Of a stretch of DNA of 64,000 nt, positions 1-9,290 are shown piece by piece. A model generated the notes under the pieces. The model ran no database searches, was not told where the DNA came from, and saw nothing but the letters and a program-made list of their open reading frames with translations. The position numbers and the translations under genes were made by a program. Within the stretch, counting starts at the first letter, position 1. Every line of letters begins with the position of its first letter. The stretch covers positions 10,044,001-10,108,000 of the forward strand of contig NZ_CP035758.1 in assembly GCF_004208415.1 (NCBI RefSeq), written 5' to 3'. This DNA is from Ktedonosporobacter rubrisoli. Its GTDB lineage: Bacteria; Chloroflexota; Ktedonobacteria; Ktedonobacterales; Ktedonobacteraceae.

Positions 1-2
1 TC

Positions 3-38
3 TCTGAAAAAATGCAGCGCTATGAGGCCCTGGGATAA
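3..38 (+). CDS. C-terminal end of an upstream gene (partial, uncertain)
   Basis: A reading frame open from the window edge ends with SEKMQRYEALG and a TAA stop, 65 bases before the chemoreceptor start. The sequence is too short to identify. Position before a receptor and CheA suggests another chemosensory gene, but this is only inference. Confidence 0.25.
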   Translation, partial: SEKMQRYEALG

Positions 39-103
39 TATTTGATGGCCAGATAAGGTCGTTTGAACTAATAGAGATTTTTTATCAACAGGAGGTCTGG
101 CGG

Positions 104-2170
104 ATGAATCCTGATCGCAATAAAAGCGGGATGACAGTTGATGCGCTAATGCAGATAGGGCTCATTGCTTCTACTGCTATTCCTGTTCTTTCCTTTGCTT
201 TGCTTGGCTTTGCATCGCTTAGACTGCAGGCTGCAACCCTGGTACTGGTGATTGTAGCATTTGCGATCATTGTGTTACTAGGCGTACTTATCGTGAATTA
301 TTTTGTGCAGCGTAGGATTAAGGATCGAATTCTGGGGCTTGTGGACGTCTGCCGCGAATACGCAGGGGGAGACCATACTGTTCGAGCCGTGGTCAATGGC
401 GACGATGATTTTGCCATGCTTTCAATGTCGCTCAACTCTCTTCTTGACAACCAGGGGAGCTCGACGAATGCCTCACTGGGAGCAGGCGGCAGCGATGCTG
501 CAGCATTGCAAGCTCAGATTGAGAAACTCTTGCAGGAAGTTAGCGCGGTTGGTGATGGTGATCTGCGCGTTCAGGCTGAAGTGACGCCTGATACGTTAGG
601 TGTATTGGCTGACTCGTTTAATTATATGATTGAAGAGTTGGCAAAAGTCGTAGGACGTGTGCAGTCAACGGCTGTGCAGGTTACTAACGCGACGCGACGC
701 ATTCTCGACCGCTCAGCTGAGCTAGCCCAGGCTTCTGAGGCGCAGGTGACAGAAATTTCTCAGACAACCGAGGCCGTGGAAGCGCTGGCAGTCTTTATCC
801 AGAACGTTGCGCGTAACGCTCAGTCAAGCGCTGAGGCCGCGCAGGAAGCCTTGCGCAACGCAACTAGTGGCCAGCAATCTGTGCGTCAGACGATTGATGG
901 TATGATGCTCATCCGCGAGAATGTGCAGGAGACCTCTAAGAAGATTAAGCGCCTGGGTGAGCGCTCTAATGAGATCGGCGAAATCGTGCGTATCATCGAA
1001 GACATTGCAGATCAGACGAACTTGCTTGCTCTTAACGCTGCTATTCAGTCGGCAATGGCTGGCGAGCATGGACGAGGGTTCGCTGTCGTGGCCGATGAAA
1101 TCCGTCTTCTGGCAGAACGTTCTACCGAGTCGACAAAGCGTATTGCGACGCTGATCAAGAGTATCCAGGGCGATACGTATGAAGCTGTTGTCGCTATGGA
1201 AGATAGCACGCAGGAAGTGGTGAAAGGTTCGCAACTGGCTGATGAAGCTGGACGCTCCCTGAACTCCATTTATAGCGCTGTGGAACGGCAGGCCAAGATG
1301 ATCGAAGGTATTGCCCGTGCCGCTAATGAGCAGACTTCAGTCTCTGAGGCCGTGGCTATTGCGATGGGCCGTATCTCTGAGATTACGCGCCAGACCGATG
1401 CTGGCACACAGGAAGCAGCGGTAAGCGTGAGTTATCTGGCCGAGCTTTCTGAGCAGTTGCGCGCTTCGGTGTCTACCTTCCGCCTGCCCGAGCGCAGTGG
1501 TGAGGGACTTGGCTCTTTCCCCAACATGGCTTCGATCACCGAGCTGCCTAATAACGGTGGGCCTCAGGGTCTCTTGCAGCCCCCTTTGGGATCGGGGATG
1601 GAGAACGAGTGGGAACAGAATTTCTCGGGGAACTTCCCGCCTCTACCCGAGCCGGGTAATACGGGTTCGCTTGTGGCCTTGTCTTCGCGTCCTGGCCAGA
1701 ATTCGCTGAATAATTTTCAGGATTTTAATCATCCTGCTTCTCTGGGAGGACAGCAATCGCTGGGAGGCCAACCCATATCCAATGGCCAGCAGTCGTTCGC
1801 TTCGCAACCCGGCTTTGGTGCGCAGCAAGCCTTTGGAAATCCCCCAAGTCTGGGAGGAGCTCAGCAGTCGCCATTTGGCAATCAGATAGAATTTGCTGAG
1901 AGAGGGAGTTTCGAGAATCCACAGAGCTTTGGAAACAATGCCTTTGGTGGGGGGCAGCAGCAATTCGGCTCGTTGCCGGGATTTAGTGGCCAGAATCAGT
2001 TCTTCCCGAATAATATGCCGGGAGCGCAGACTGCTAATCCAAATGCTGGATTGTTGCCGCAACCTCAGCAGGGACAGCAGCTTCCCCCACGCTGGCCGAG
2101 TAATCAGCAACAGCAACAGGGTCAGCCGCCGTTCAACCAGGATCAGATGCCCTTCCAGAATAATGGGTAA
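104..2170 (+). CDS. Methyl-accepting chemotaxis-type receptor without an external sensor domain
   Basis: A membrane receptor that should signal to a CheA kinase. Two hydrophobic segments (about residues 14-39 and 43-68) are separated by only a few residues, so there is no periplasmic ligand domain. HAMP-like sequence follows, then a long coiled-coil signalling domain whose hairpin tip has the family core IADQTNLLALNAAIQ at about residues 301-315. From about residue 475 to 688 the protein is low-complexity, rich in Gln, Asn, Gly, Pro and Phe, with repeated SLGGQQ and SFGNN-like pieces; this tail is unusual for the family. Start is supported by AGGAGG 8 bases upstream. The hybrid CheA gene follows, so the pair probably forms one pathway. 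It probably senses internal or membrane state rather than an external ligand; the signal is unknown. Confidence 0.93.
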   Translation: MNPDRNKSGMTVDALMQIGLIASTAIPVLSFALLGFASLRLQAATLVLVIVAFAIIVLLGVLIVNYFVQRRIKDRILGLVDVCREYAGGDHTVRAVVNGDDDFAMLSMSLNSLLDNQGSSTNASLGAGGSDAAALQAQIEKLLQEVSAVGDGDLRVQAEVTPDTLGVLADSFNYMIEELAKVVGRVQSTAVQVTNATRRILDRSAELAQASEAQVTEISQTTEAVEALAVFIQNVARNAQSSAEAAQEALRNATSGQQSVRQTIDGMMLIRENVQETSKKIKRLGERSNEIGEIVRIIEDIADQTNLLALNAAIQSAMAGEHGRGFAVVADEIRLLAERSTESTKRIATLIKSIQGDTYEAVVAMEDSTQEVVKGSQLADEAGRSLNSIYSAVERQAKMIEGIARAANEQTSVSEAVAIAMGRISEITRQTDAGTQEAAVSVSYLAELSEQLRASVSTFRLPERSGEGLGSFPNMASITELPNNGGPQGLLQPPLGSGMENEWEQNFSGNFPPLPEPGNTGSLVALSSRPGQNSLNNFQDFNHPASLGGQQSLGGQPISNGQQSFASQPGFGAQQAFGNPPSLGGAQQSPFGNQIEFAERGSFENPQSFGNNAFGGGQQQFGSLPGFSGQNQFFPNNMPGAQTANPNAGLLPQPQQGQQLPPRWPSNQQQQQGQPPFNQDQMPFQNNG

Positions 2171-2317
2171 TTTAGTTAACGCGATGTGCAAATTTTGTGG
2201 ATGGGAATACTCTCTCCCTATTGAGTAGTATTCATGTTAGGAGAGTTATTCCTGTCCAAGATAGATAGTAGGTGAGCCGCGATTTAGCGGACGCACCACA
2301 ATCTAGCTGATTACGCC

Positions 2318-2338
2318 GTGGGCAAGTAGTTTGCCCAC
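2318..2338 (+). terminator. Hairpin after the receptor gene
   Basis: Perfect 8-bp inverted repeat GTGGGCAA/TTGCCCAC with a 5-base loop, lying in the 287-base gap between the receptor and cheA. The following T content is weak (CTTCTTGCTTTTC), so it may terminate partially or be a leader structure of the cheA transcript. No other gene is seen in this gap. Confidence 0.4.
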
Positions 2339-2457
2339 AGCCTTCTTGCTTTTCGGCTGCCATAGGCGGCAAAAACTTGCATATGGTGTTAGTTTGGTTA
2401 TTAGCAAGCTGGTGTTACATCGCTCTCTGTATGTGCAAGTGACACTAAGATAGTTAA

Positions 2458-5400
2458 GTGGGTATGCGCAACATGTCGAATACGTTTGATAAACTATCAG
2501 TTCTCGATTCGTTTATCGAAGAGGTGAATAGTTATTTGCCGGAAATTGAGACGAATCTGGAGCGTCTGGCACTGTCACCTGGCGACATGGATGCCCTTGA
2601 AGAAACTTACCGTCTCTCGCATACGATTGGCGGTGCCGCTTCTATGATGGATTTCCCCGGGCTTGCTCATATAGCTCATGGGATGGAAGACATCTTGAAT
2701 GATGCACGCGATGGTTTAACGGCGCTCGATGATCCCATACTGGGCCTTTTGCGTCGTTCGCTCAATCGCTTGCATCTGCTCGTGGGGGGTATCCGCACTG
2801 GGGTCGATGAAGAGTCCGTGCTTGCAGAAGATAATGCCGACTATGCTCAGTATAGTGCCATGCGGGAGCCTTCCGCACAAAGTGAAGCTGATGTTGTTAG
2901 CGCTGATGAGGAATTTCAGGCCCAGGAGAAGGCTGCCCCGGCCTCTACGGCGTTCCAGGCTTTTGATATACCAGAGCCCCCATCGTCTACAATGCCATCA
3001 TTTGATGAGGTATTAGCTTCTTTCCGCGCTCCATCAGTCATGCCGGGCGAGGAGCTTGGCTGGCCGGAAGAGCCAGCTCCCGTAGCTCGCTTTGATGAGC
3101 TTAATCACTTGCCCGTTCAGCCTGAGCTAGAAGTGCCAGCTAAAGTTGTGGATGAGGCGCCAAGTGCTCTGGATGAGCTGGTTGCTTCGACGCGGCAGTT
3201 CTCACCAGCTGAGAACTCGCCTAATGGAAGCCCTGTATCTTACGAAAGCCCTACTGTCCAGGAAGTCACCGAGAATGTAGTCCAGCCAGCTGCGGACATT
3301 CAGTTTTCCTCAGATACGTTTTATACACCTGAGAACGAGAGATATGTGCCAGCTGTTTTGCCGCCTTCTATTCCCGAAGTAAAGGCGCCTATCCTTCCCG
3401 TTGCTTATGACGAGCTGCATTCAGAAGCGCAGACCTTAGAGAACCAGGCTGCGTCCTTAAAGAATGCTCTTGCTCAGCTACGCTCGGCTGTCTCGGTTAT
3501 CGAGAAGCAGCGCAGCGAGTTTAAGGGATTCTTGGATGGCTCTAAGGATGCACTGGACCGGATGGAGATCTGGGCCGGCCAGGCGATGGGTTTAAATCTG
3601 CGCAATAGCCCTGAAAAGGTGCGCCGCTATCTACCGCTCTCGGTTATGTGGGTGGCGAATAGTAAGCTGAAGAAAGTGCTTGATTTGCTCAAGCAGATCG
3701 CTAATGGCGTTGAGATGACCGATGAGCAAATGCAAGCAGTTTTCCAGCAGTTACATATCTCCATAGATTCCTTCGCTACAGCTTTTCGTGATATTCAGGC
3801 CGCGCCTGCTCGCCCTCAAGAGGCTACCTGGTCTCCCTGGGAGGTGCAGGTCTCACGCGATCCGGAAATGCTGCGGGAGCGCGTCACTTTCGAGCGCCAG
3901 GGAGATCTGGCCGCTTTACGTAAAGAGGTAGAAGCAGAACTGCGCGAAGAGCTTCGCCAGGAATATGAGGCGCGACCTACCACGCTTGCGGCGCGTGCAG
4001 AGCTTGAGCAACAGATACGTAACGAGGTCCGCCAGGAGTTTGAGGCTCAAAAGCAGTTGCGTGAGCGGGTGTCGGGATCGGCCAACGAAGAGACCATCAG
4101 GGATTTAGAGGCCCGCTTGCGCAATGAGATAGAGATCCAGGTTCGCCAGGAGTTTTTACAGCAAATCGCGGTTAGCGGTGGTGGTGAGACCCCTACCTTG
4201 CAAGGACAGCCGCCGGCGGCGCCCACTACTACTAATTTTGCTGATCATGCGCGTGAAACGATAGGCTATGTATCGACATCTCCGTCTACATCGACGCCTC
4301 CAGCTCAGCCAGCTTTACCTCCTCAGCCGAAGCCTGCTCCTGAAGTGAAGCCGGCTTCCACATCATCGTTTGCTAATGATCTGGGTGAGGAGACTGCGGA
4401 GATTTTCCGGCAGGAAGCCGAGGAACACTTGCAGACAATTAGTATGCATGTGGCCGCCCTGGAAAAAGCTCCCACGAATCGCGAACTGATTCAGGGCATT
4501 CGCCGGGCTACCCATACGCTCAAGGGGGCGGCTGGTATGATGGGATTCAGGGCTATTGCTGATCTCAGCCATATCTCTGAAGATCTCCTTGATAGCATCA
4601 TGGAGGGAACCACCTCCATCTCGCCTGCAGTGCTTAGCCTTATCCTGGATACGGCTGAGACGCTTGATGTATTGATTAACGGGCGAGGCTCTAATACCAG
4701 TGCCGATGAGGCAAGGGTTCAGGCGCTGCGTATTCGCTATACCGAATTGTTGGGCGAACAGGGTACGTCGCATCCCTCGGCAGAGGATGATATCGATGTT
4801 GATGCCGATGTGGCAGAGGATGTTGTCCCTGATGCATCCCTTGTCAAGGACGTTATCGCTGATGGCGAAGCCGACGATGCTGCTAATACTCAGCGTCCCT
4901 CGCGCGGCGATTTAACTGTACGCGTACGTCTGCAGAAATTAGACGAGCTGGTTAATTTGTTTGGTGAGCAGCTCGTTAACCGTAGCGTGTTGGAGGAACG
5001 CATCCAGCGCCTGGTTCGCCTGGTTGCTGATGTTGTGGTGAGTAGTAATCGTCTGCGTGACGTTGGCCAGAAGCTGGAGAGCCGTTTTGAAGTCGCTATG
5101 TTGCCCAGCGGACGTTCTATCCAGGTGATGCCCGGCGAGGGAAATCTTACGCCAACCTTTGAGGCCAATGGAACTGAGAATGGGAATAGGCAGGCACCTG
5201 CGCACCTTGAAGAATTTGATGAGCTAGAGCTCGATCGCTACACTGAATTCCACCAGCTCGCTCGTGGTTTGAGCGAAGGTATATCTGATATGGCAACCTT
5301 GAGTGCCGAGATGGAAGCGGTTATTCGCGAATGCGAAAATATTTTTGCCCGCGAAAATCGTCTCAGCACCACCTTCCAGGATCGCCTGATGAAGGTTCGC

Positions 5401-6888
5401 CTGGTGCCCCTGACAACTATGGCTCCCCGGCTCTATCGCGCGGCCCGCGCTGTAGCTCTAAAGCAGCGCAAAGAATTTGACTTTGTGCTAGAGGGCGAAG
5501 AGACGGAAGTCGATCGTACAGTTTATGAAGAGATTGCCGGGCCCTTATTGCATCTCATGCGTAATGCTGTTAACCACGCGCTTGAGACGCCCGAGGTCCG
5601 TATCCAAAAAGGCAAATCACCGGTAGGTCAGATCAAGCTTTCGGCCTCATATGAGGGCAATCAGGTAGTGATTACTGTGCGCGACGATGGTACCGGAATC
5701 GATCCGGAGCATGTGCGCAACTCGGCCATCGCGCGAGGATTAATTACGCCTAAGCAAGCTTTGAGCGAAAGTGACTTGATCGAGCTTATCTTCCGCCCGG
5801 GCTTCTCGACAGCAGAGGTGCTCAGCGAAGAGAGTGGGCGCGGTGTCGGTCTGGATGTTGTGCGCGATAGCGTGTCTCGTCTGCGTGGAACGCTTGTCGT
5901 TGAGACGATGCCAGGTCAGGGAACTGCCTTTACTATGAAGTTCCCCACCAGCCTGGCGATCCAAAGCGCGATGATGGTACGCGTGGGGCAGCAGCAGTTT
6001 GCCATACCCACTGTGAGCGTGGAGACGATCGGACGCCTTGATAACTTTAAACGCTCAACATTGGCCGGCCAGCCTTCTATACTTGTACAGAATGTGCATT
6101 ATCCTCTGCAGATGCTGGCCCAATATCTCTCGTTGCCGGTGAGTATGCTTGACGATAAGGCTCCCTTGCTCCTGGTTAATGCTAACGGGAACCATATGGC
6201 TTTGGTAGTTGACGAGATCAAGGGTAAGTTCGATATTGTAATGAAGAATCTCGGTCCGCATCTGCGCCATGTGCATGGCATAGCGGGTGGTACAGTGCTT
6301 GGTAACGGACGCGTTGTGCTGATCCTTGAACTGAGCGAATTGCTGGCGACTCGCTCTAAGGTTGTTACCAACGTTTCAAGTCCCGTACGTCGAGAGGCTG
6401 GAGCCGCAGGCACCCCACAGGGTCTGATGCGCCAGAGCATCGATGTGGCCGTGCCTAAACCGGGCCCGACTGGTATGAGGCCAGGAGCGTCGCCTGCCGT
6501 ACCCGAACGCGGCAAACACATCCTTGTCGTGGATGATAGCCCGAGCGTGCGCCGCGTTGTGGGCAATACATTGAAGCAGAATGGCTGGGAAGTGCAGACA
6601 GCACGCGATGGCGTGGAAGCTCTAGAAATGATCTCTTACGAGACGCCGGCTGCGGTTCTGCTGGATATAGAGATGCCGCGTATGGATGGCTATGAGCTTA
6701 TCGCAACGGTACGGGCCCAGGAGCAATATCGTACATTGCCACTTGTGGTGCTTACCTCGCGTGCTGCTGCCAAACACCAGCAGCGTGCTATGCAGCTTGG
6801 AGCTAGCGCCTACGTTGTAAAGCCCTATCAGGATGAAAACCTGTTGAATACGCTGAGCTCGTTAGTCTACGGAGCGCCTGTTCGTTAG
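2458..6888 (+). CDS. cheA: Hybrid chemotaxis histidine kinase CheA with two Hpt domains and C-terminal receiver
   Basis: A 1476-residue CheA-type kinase. Visible in order: an N-terminal Hpt (SHTIGGAAS, His55), a long acidic Pro/Ala-rich linker with coiled-coil charged stretches (about 120-600), a second Hpt (ATHTLKGAAGMM, His686), a dimerisation region, an HATPase domain (HLMRNAVNHA with Asn1036; DDGTGIDP; GRGVGLDVV), a CheW-like docking domain, and a receiver (VVDDSPSVRR; phosphoacceptor Asp1403 in LLDIEMPRMDG; Lys in VVKPYQ). This resembles ChpA/PilL-type kinases rather than the short flagellar CheA. The start given is GTG; ATG codons at 2464 and 2473 are alternatives. Partner receptor lies upstream; no CheW, CheR, CheB or output gene lies in the window, so the output is unknown. 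Confidence 0.93.
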   Translation: MGMRNMSNTFDKLSVLDSFIEEVNSYLPEIETNLERLALSPGDMDALEETYRLSHTIGGAASMMDFPGLAHIAHGMEDILNDARDGLTALDDPILGLLRRSLNRLHLLVGGIRTGVDEESVLAEDNADYAQYSAMREPSAQSEADVVSADEEFQAQEKAAPASTAFQAFDIPEPPSSTMPSFDEVLASFRAPSVMPGEELGWPEEPAPVARFDELNHLPVQPELEVPAKVVDEAPSALDELVASTRQFSPAENSPNGSPVSYESPTVQEVTENVVQPAADIQFSSDTFYTPENERYVPAVLPPSIPEVKAPILPVAYDELHSEAQTLENQAASLKNALAQLRSAVSVIEKQRSEFKGFLDGSKDALDRMEIWAGQAMGLNLRNSPEKVRRYLPLSVMWVANSKLKKVLDLLKQIANGVEMTDEQMQAVFQQLHISIDSFATAFRDIQAAPARPQEATWSPWEVQVSRDPEMLRERVTFERQGDLAALRKEVEAELREELRQEYEARPTTLAARAELEQQIRNEVRQEFEAQKQLRERVSGSANEETIRDLEARLRNEIEIQVRQEFLQQIAVSGGGETPTLQGQPPAAPTTTNFADHARETIGYVSTSPSTSTPPAQPALPPQPKPAPEVKPASTSSFANDLGEETAEIFRQEAEEHLQTISMHVAALEKAPTNRELIQGIRRATHTLKGAAGMMGFRAIADLSHISEDLLDSIMEGTTSISPAVLSLILDTAETLDVLINGRGSNTSADEARVQALRIRYTELLGEQGTSHPSAEDDIDVDADVAEDVVPDASLVKDVIADGEADDAANTQRPSRGDLTVRVRLQKLDELVNLFGEQLVNRSVLEERIQRLVRLVADVVVSSNRLRDVGQKLESRFEVAMLPSGRSIQVMPGEGNLTPTFEANGTENGNRQAPAHLEEFDELELDRYTEFHQLARGLSEGISDMATLSAEMEAVIRECENIFARENRLSTTFQDRLMKVRLVPLTTMAPRLYRAARAVALKQRKEFDFVLEGEETEVDRTVYEEIAGPLLHLMRNAVNHALETPEVRIQKGKSPVGQIKLSASYEGNQVVITVRDDGTGIDPEHVRNSAIARGLITPKQALSESDLIELIFRPGFSTAEVLSEESGRGVGLDVVRDSVSRLRGTLVVETMPGQGTAFTMKFPTSLAIQSAMMVRVGQQQFAIPTVSVETIGRLDNFKRSTLAGQPSILVQNVHYPLQMLAQYLSLPVSMLDDKAPLLLVNANGNHMALVVDEIKGKFDIVMKNLGPHLRHVHGIAGGTVLGNGRVVLILELSELLATRSKVVTNVSSPVRREAGAAGTPQGLMRQSIDVAVPKPGPTGMRPGASPAVPERGKHILVVDDSPSVRRVVGNTLKQNGWEVQTARDGVEALEMISYETPAAVLLDIEMPRMDGYELIATVRAQEQYRTLPLVVLTSRAAAKHQQRAMQLGASAYVVKPYQDENLLNTLSSLVYGAPVR

Positions 6889-6915
6889 TGGTATAGAAGC
6901 GGGAGAAGCGAGCAT

Positions 6916-7134
6916 ATGGGGGTTGAACGTGCAGTGACGCGCTGGTACGTACAGCGCCAGTCTATTCTTAATGAGATCGCACAGTTGGAAGCTAAGCTGG
7001 CCCCGGCTGTTGCCGAGAGCGAGAATGGCGGCGATGCTCCCGAGAGCGAGAAAACCGCATTACTAGAACAATTAGCCGTGGCCCAGAAAAAACTCCATGC
7101 TCTGGGCCACTGCCCCAAACCTATGATGGGTTAG
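6916..7134 (+). CDS. Small predicted coiled-coil protein, unknown function
   Basis: Seventy-two residues, starting 27 bases after the cheA stop and preceded by a GGGAGAAG ribosome site. The middle is helical and charged (QRQSILNEIAQLEAKL, and KTALLEQLAVAQKKLHAL), suggesting a short two-helix coiled coil with an acidic Gly-containing turn. I do not recognise a family. Same-strand position directly after cheA suggests co-transcription. It ends 2 bases from the stop of the convergent leuB gene. Confidence 0.6.
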   Translation: MGVERAVTRWYVQRQSILNEIAQLEAKLAPAVAESENGGDAPESEKTALLEQLAVAQKKLHALGHCPKPMMG

Positions 7135-7136
7135 GC

Positions 7137-8258
7137 TCAGGCCTGGCTAACTGCAGCGGCTATCCGCTGTCCCATCTCCTGTGTCCCAACTTTCTTTTTG
7201 CCTTCCTCCTGTATGTCTTCGGTGCGATAGCCCTCGTTAATGCAAGCCTCCACGGCCGCCTCGACCGCCTCGGCTTCGCGCGGCAGACTCAGCGAGTGGC
7301 GTAATAGCATAGCGGCGGAGAGGATGGCGGCGATAGGGTTGGCTTTGTCCTGGCCGGCGATATCCGGTGCTGAGCCATGAATTGGCTCGTAAAGGCCAAA
7401 GATCCCATGCTCAGTTTTGCGCGTGCCGAGACTGGCCGAAGGTAGCATGCCCATGGAACTGGCCAGCATTGAGGCTTCGTCGGTAAGAATATCACCAAAG
7501 AGATTTTCAGTTACAATCACGTCAAAATTGCTGGGGCGACGAATGAGATGCATAGCACAGGCATCTACGAGAAGATGCTCAGTGGCAATGTCGGGGTAAT
7601 CGGCAGCCACGCGGTCTACGACGCGACGCCAGAGTACCGATGAGCTGAGCACATTGGCTTTATCTACGGAGGTAACTTTCTTCTGGCGTCCACGGGCGAT
7701 ATCAAAGGCCGTGCGCACGATTCGCTCTATCTCACCCTCTGTATAGAGGAGCGTGTCGATAGCTTCATAGCCCTTGTCAGTTTCGCGAATTTCACTGGGC
7801 TTACCCGGAATGCCTGGCTCCATATGGCCATAGTAAAGTCCACCGGTGAGCTCGCGCACAACTATCAAGTCTGTTCCCTGCAGGACTTCGGGCTTAATGC
7901 TGGAGGCATTGAGTAATGCTTTGAATGGGCGAACCGGGCGCAGATTAGCAAAGAACTCCAGCCCTTTGCGTAGCCTGAAGAGGGAACGCTCAGGCTTAAT
8001 CTGTTGATTGGTTCCAGGCTTGGTGGGAACACCGACAGCGCCAAATAAGATCGCATCGCTGCGCTGGCATTGCTCCATAGTTGCGTCGGAGATGGCATCA
8101 CCCTCGGCCTCGATAGCGGCGCCACCGACTAAGGCATGATGAAAAGTGAACGAATGGCCATAGCGAGAGGCAATTGCTTGTAAGACGCGTACTGCCTGAT
8201 CGGTGACTTCTCGTCCGATGCCGTCGCCAGGCAAAACTGTAATTGTATAGTTTCCCAA
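7137..8258 (-). CDS. leuB: 3-isopropylmalate dehydrogenase
   Basis: NAD-dependent oxidative decarboxylation of 3-isopropylmalate in leucine synthesis, cytoplasmic. It is full length at 373 residues, begins with the family's ITVLPGDGIGREV, and contains ELTGGLYYG, TSVDKANVL, the metal-binding aspartate region of FGDILTDEASML, and EPIHGSAPDIAGQDKANPIA. The start is TTG: AGGAG stands 8 bases before it, while the nearby ATG is out of frame. The partner leuA is 35 kb away in this window, so the leucine genes are not in one operon here. Function is secure. Confidence 0.96.
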   Translation of the reverse strand: MGNYTITVLPGDGIGREVTDQAVRVLQAIASRYGHSFTFHHALVGGAAIEAEGDAISDATMEQCQRSDAILFGAVGVPTKPGTNQQIKPERSLFRLRKGLEFFANLRPVRPFKALLNASSIKPEVLQGTDLIVVRELTGGLYYGHMEPGIPGKPSEIRETDKGYEAIDTLLYTEGEIERIVRTAFDIARGRQKKVTSVDKANVLSSSVLWRRVVDRVAADYPDIATEHLLVDACAMHLIRRPSNFDVIVTENLFGDILTDEASMLASSMGMLPSASLGTRKTEHGIFGLYEPIHGSAPDIAGQDKANPIAAILSAAMLLRHSLSLPREAEAVEAAVEACINEGYRTEDIQEEGKKKVGTQEMGQRIAAAVSQA

Positions 8259-8684
8259 AACATTGCTCCTTTGACAGTGATATGCTAGTTCGCTTTTAAT
8301 GATACGCGTTTAACGTCAGGAAGACAACTCTTTCTTCTCCACTATTTCGCTATCGAAGGGCAGGCAAGGCTTTGTCGGGCCAGTGTTTTGCGCGAAGTGA
8401 GTGGTTAAGAAGTGGGAAGAGCGGCTCTGAGTCGCTCAGGTCTGGGCTGAAGGCCAAGCGACCAGCGATTGTGCTCTCGTGTCCTTTGCTAGTGCGCTTT
8501 TGCAAACTGTAGAGCCGTGTGAGAGGCTTATCGCTTAGTGGCACTACTGGATGCTTCGTGCTATAATAGGGGCAACGGTGGAGTGTCGAATAAGTCGCTT
8601 CCAAACTTATCTTATAAAATCCTGCAATTTTCAAAACCAAGCAATAGGTGCTGCTAAAACCTGTGCATTAGGAGTAATTAAGTT
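8259..8684. other. Intergenic region between leuB and the nuo-like operon
   Basis: Divergent spacer of 426 bases holding the leuB ribosome site on the minus strand and one good promoter element for the nuoB-led operon (listed separately). A 96-codon minus-strand frame (8350-8640) has no ribosome site or recognisable composition and is not called. Confidence 0.5.
8559..8567 (+). promoter_or_regulatory. Extended -10 promoter candidate for the nuoB operon
   Basis: TGCTATAAT, a perfect TATAAT with the TGn extension, about 117 bases before the nuoB start. The -35 position (TGGCAC) matches poorly, which is common for extended -10 promoters. Confidence 0.45.
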
Positions 8685-9287
8685 ATGAGCAGCGAAATAA
8701 ATCAAAATGGGAAAACGTCGGGAGCAACTGCTCGACGCAAGCCAGTGCCAATTGTTATGGCGACTGGTCCCCAGGAATATATCCCAGGAGATCAGGAATT
8801 ACCGGTGCAGCTGACAAGTCTGGCTGATATGCTGCAGTGGGCTCAGAACTGGGCGCGCTCGAAGTCTGTATGGCCATTGGGATATGGCCTTGCCTGTTGT
8901 GCTATTGAAATGATGGCTTCGGCTCAGGCTCATTATGATCTGTCACGCTTTGGTTCAGAGGTATTCCGTTCAAGCCCGCGCCAGGCAGACTTAATGATTG
9001 TCGCAGGGACAGTATCCATAAAAATGGGGCCGCGTCTCCGCCTTCTGTGGGAGCAAATGCCAGAGCCTAAATGGGTTATCAGTATGGGGCAATGTGCGAA
9101 CTCTGGTGGAGAATTTTATGATAGCTATTATACGGTCCAGGGTGTGGATACCATTGTGCCCGTTGATGTCTATGTACCTGGGTGCCCACCTCGCCCTGAA
9201 GCATTGATTGAAGGTATTCTCAAATTACGTGAGAAAATAGCCAAACAAGGTCTTAAAGTGCGTGGTGAGAAGGAAATAGAGGTGTAG
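8685..9287 (+). CDS. nuoB: NuoB-type subunit (complex I N2 iron-sulfur protein)
   Basis: In complex I this protein carries the N2 [4Fe-4S] cluster next to the quinone site. All four ligands are visible: the paired cysteines of GLACCAIEMM, the cysteine of MGQCANSGG and that of VPGCPPRPEAL. At 200 residues it is in the normal range. Start supported by AGGAG. It is the first gene of a four-gene cluster with NuoI/E-, NuoF- and NuoG/GltD-like products. The proteins that normally contact NuoB (NuoC, NuoD, NuoH) are absent here, so it either joins a complex encoded elsewhere or works in a separate soluble or membrane-attached oxidoreductase. Family is secure, role is inferred. Confidence 0.9.
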   Translation: MSSEINQNGKTSGATARRKPVPIVMATGPQEYIPGDQELPVQLTSLADMLQWAQNWARSKSVWPLGYGLACCAIEMMASAQAHYDLSRFGSEVFRSSPRQADLMIVAGTVSIKMGPRLRLLWEQMPEPKWVISMGQCANSGGEFYDSYYTVQGVDTIVPVDVYVPGCPPRPEALIEGILKLREKIAKQGLKVRGEKEIEV

Positions 9288-9290
9288 TGT

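Noticed and set aside
1643..2191. 182-codon minus-strand frame opposite the chemoreceptor tail
   Set aside because: Shadow of the Gln/Asn-rich repeat tail; composition (Leu/Arg/Ser) is that of reversed low-complexity codons.
8350..8640. 96-codon minus-strand frame between leuB and nuoB
   Set aside because: No ribosome site, no domain-like pattern, and it covers the nuoB promoter element.
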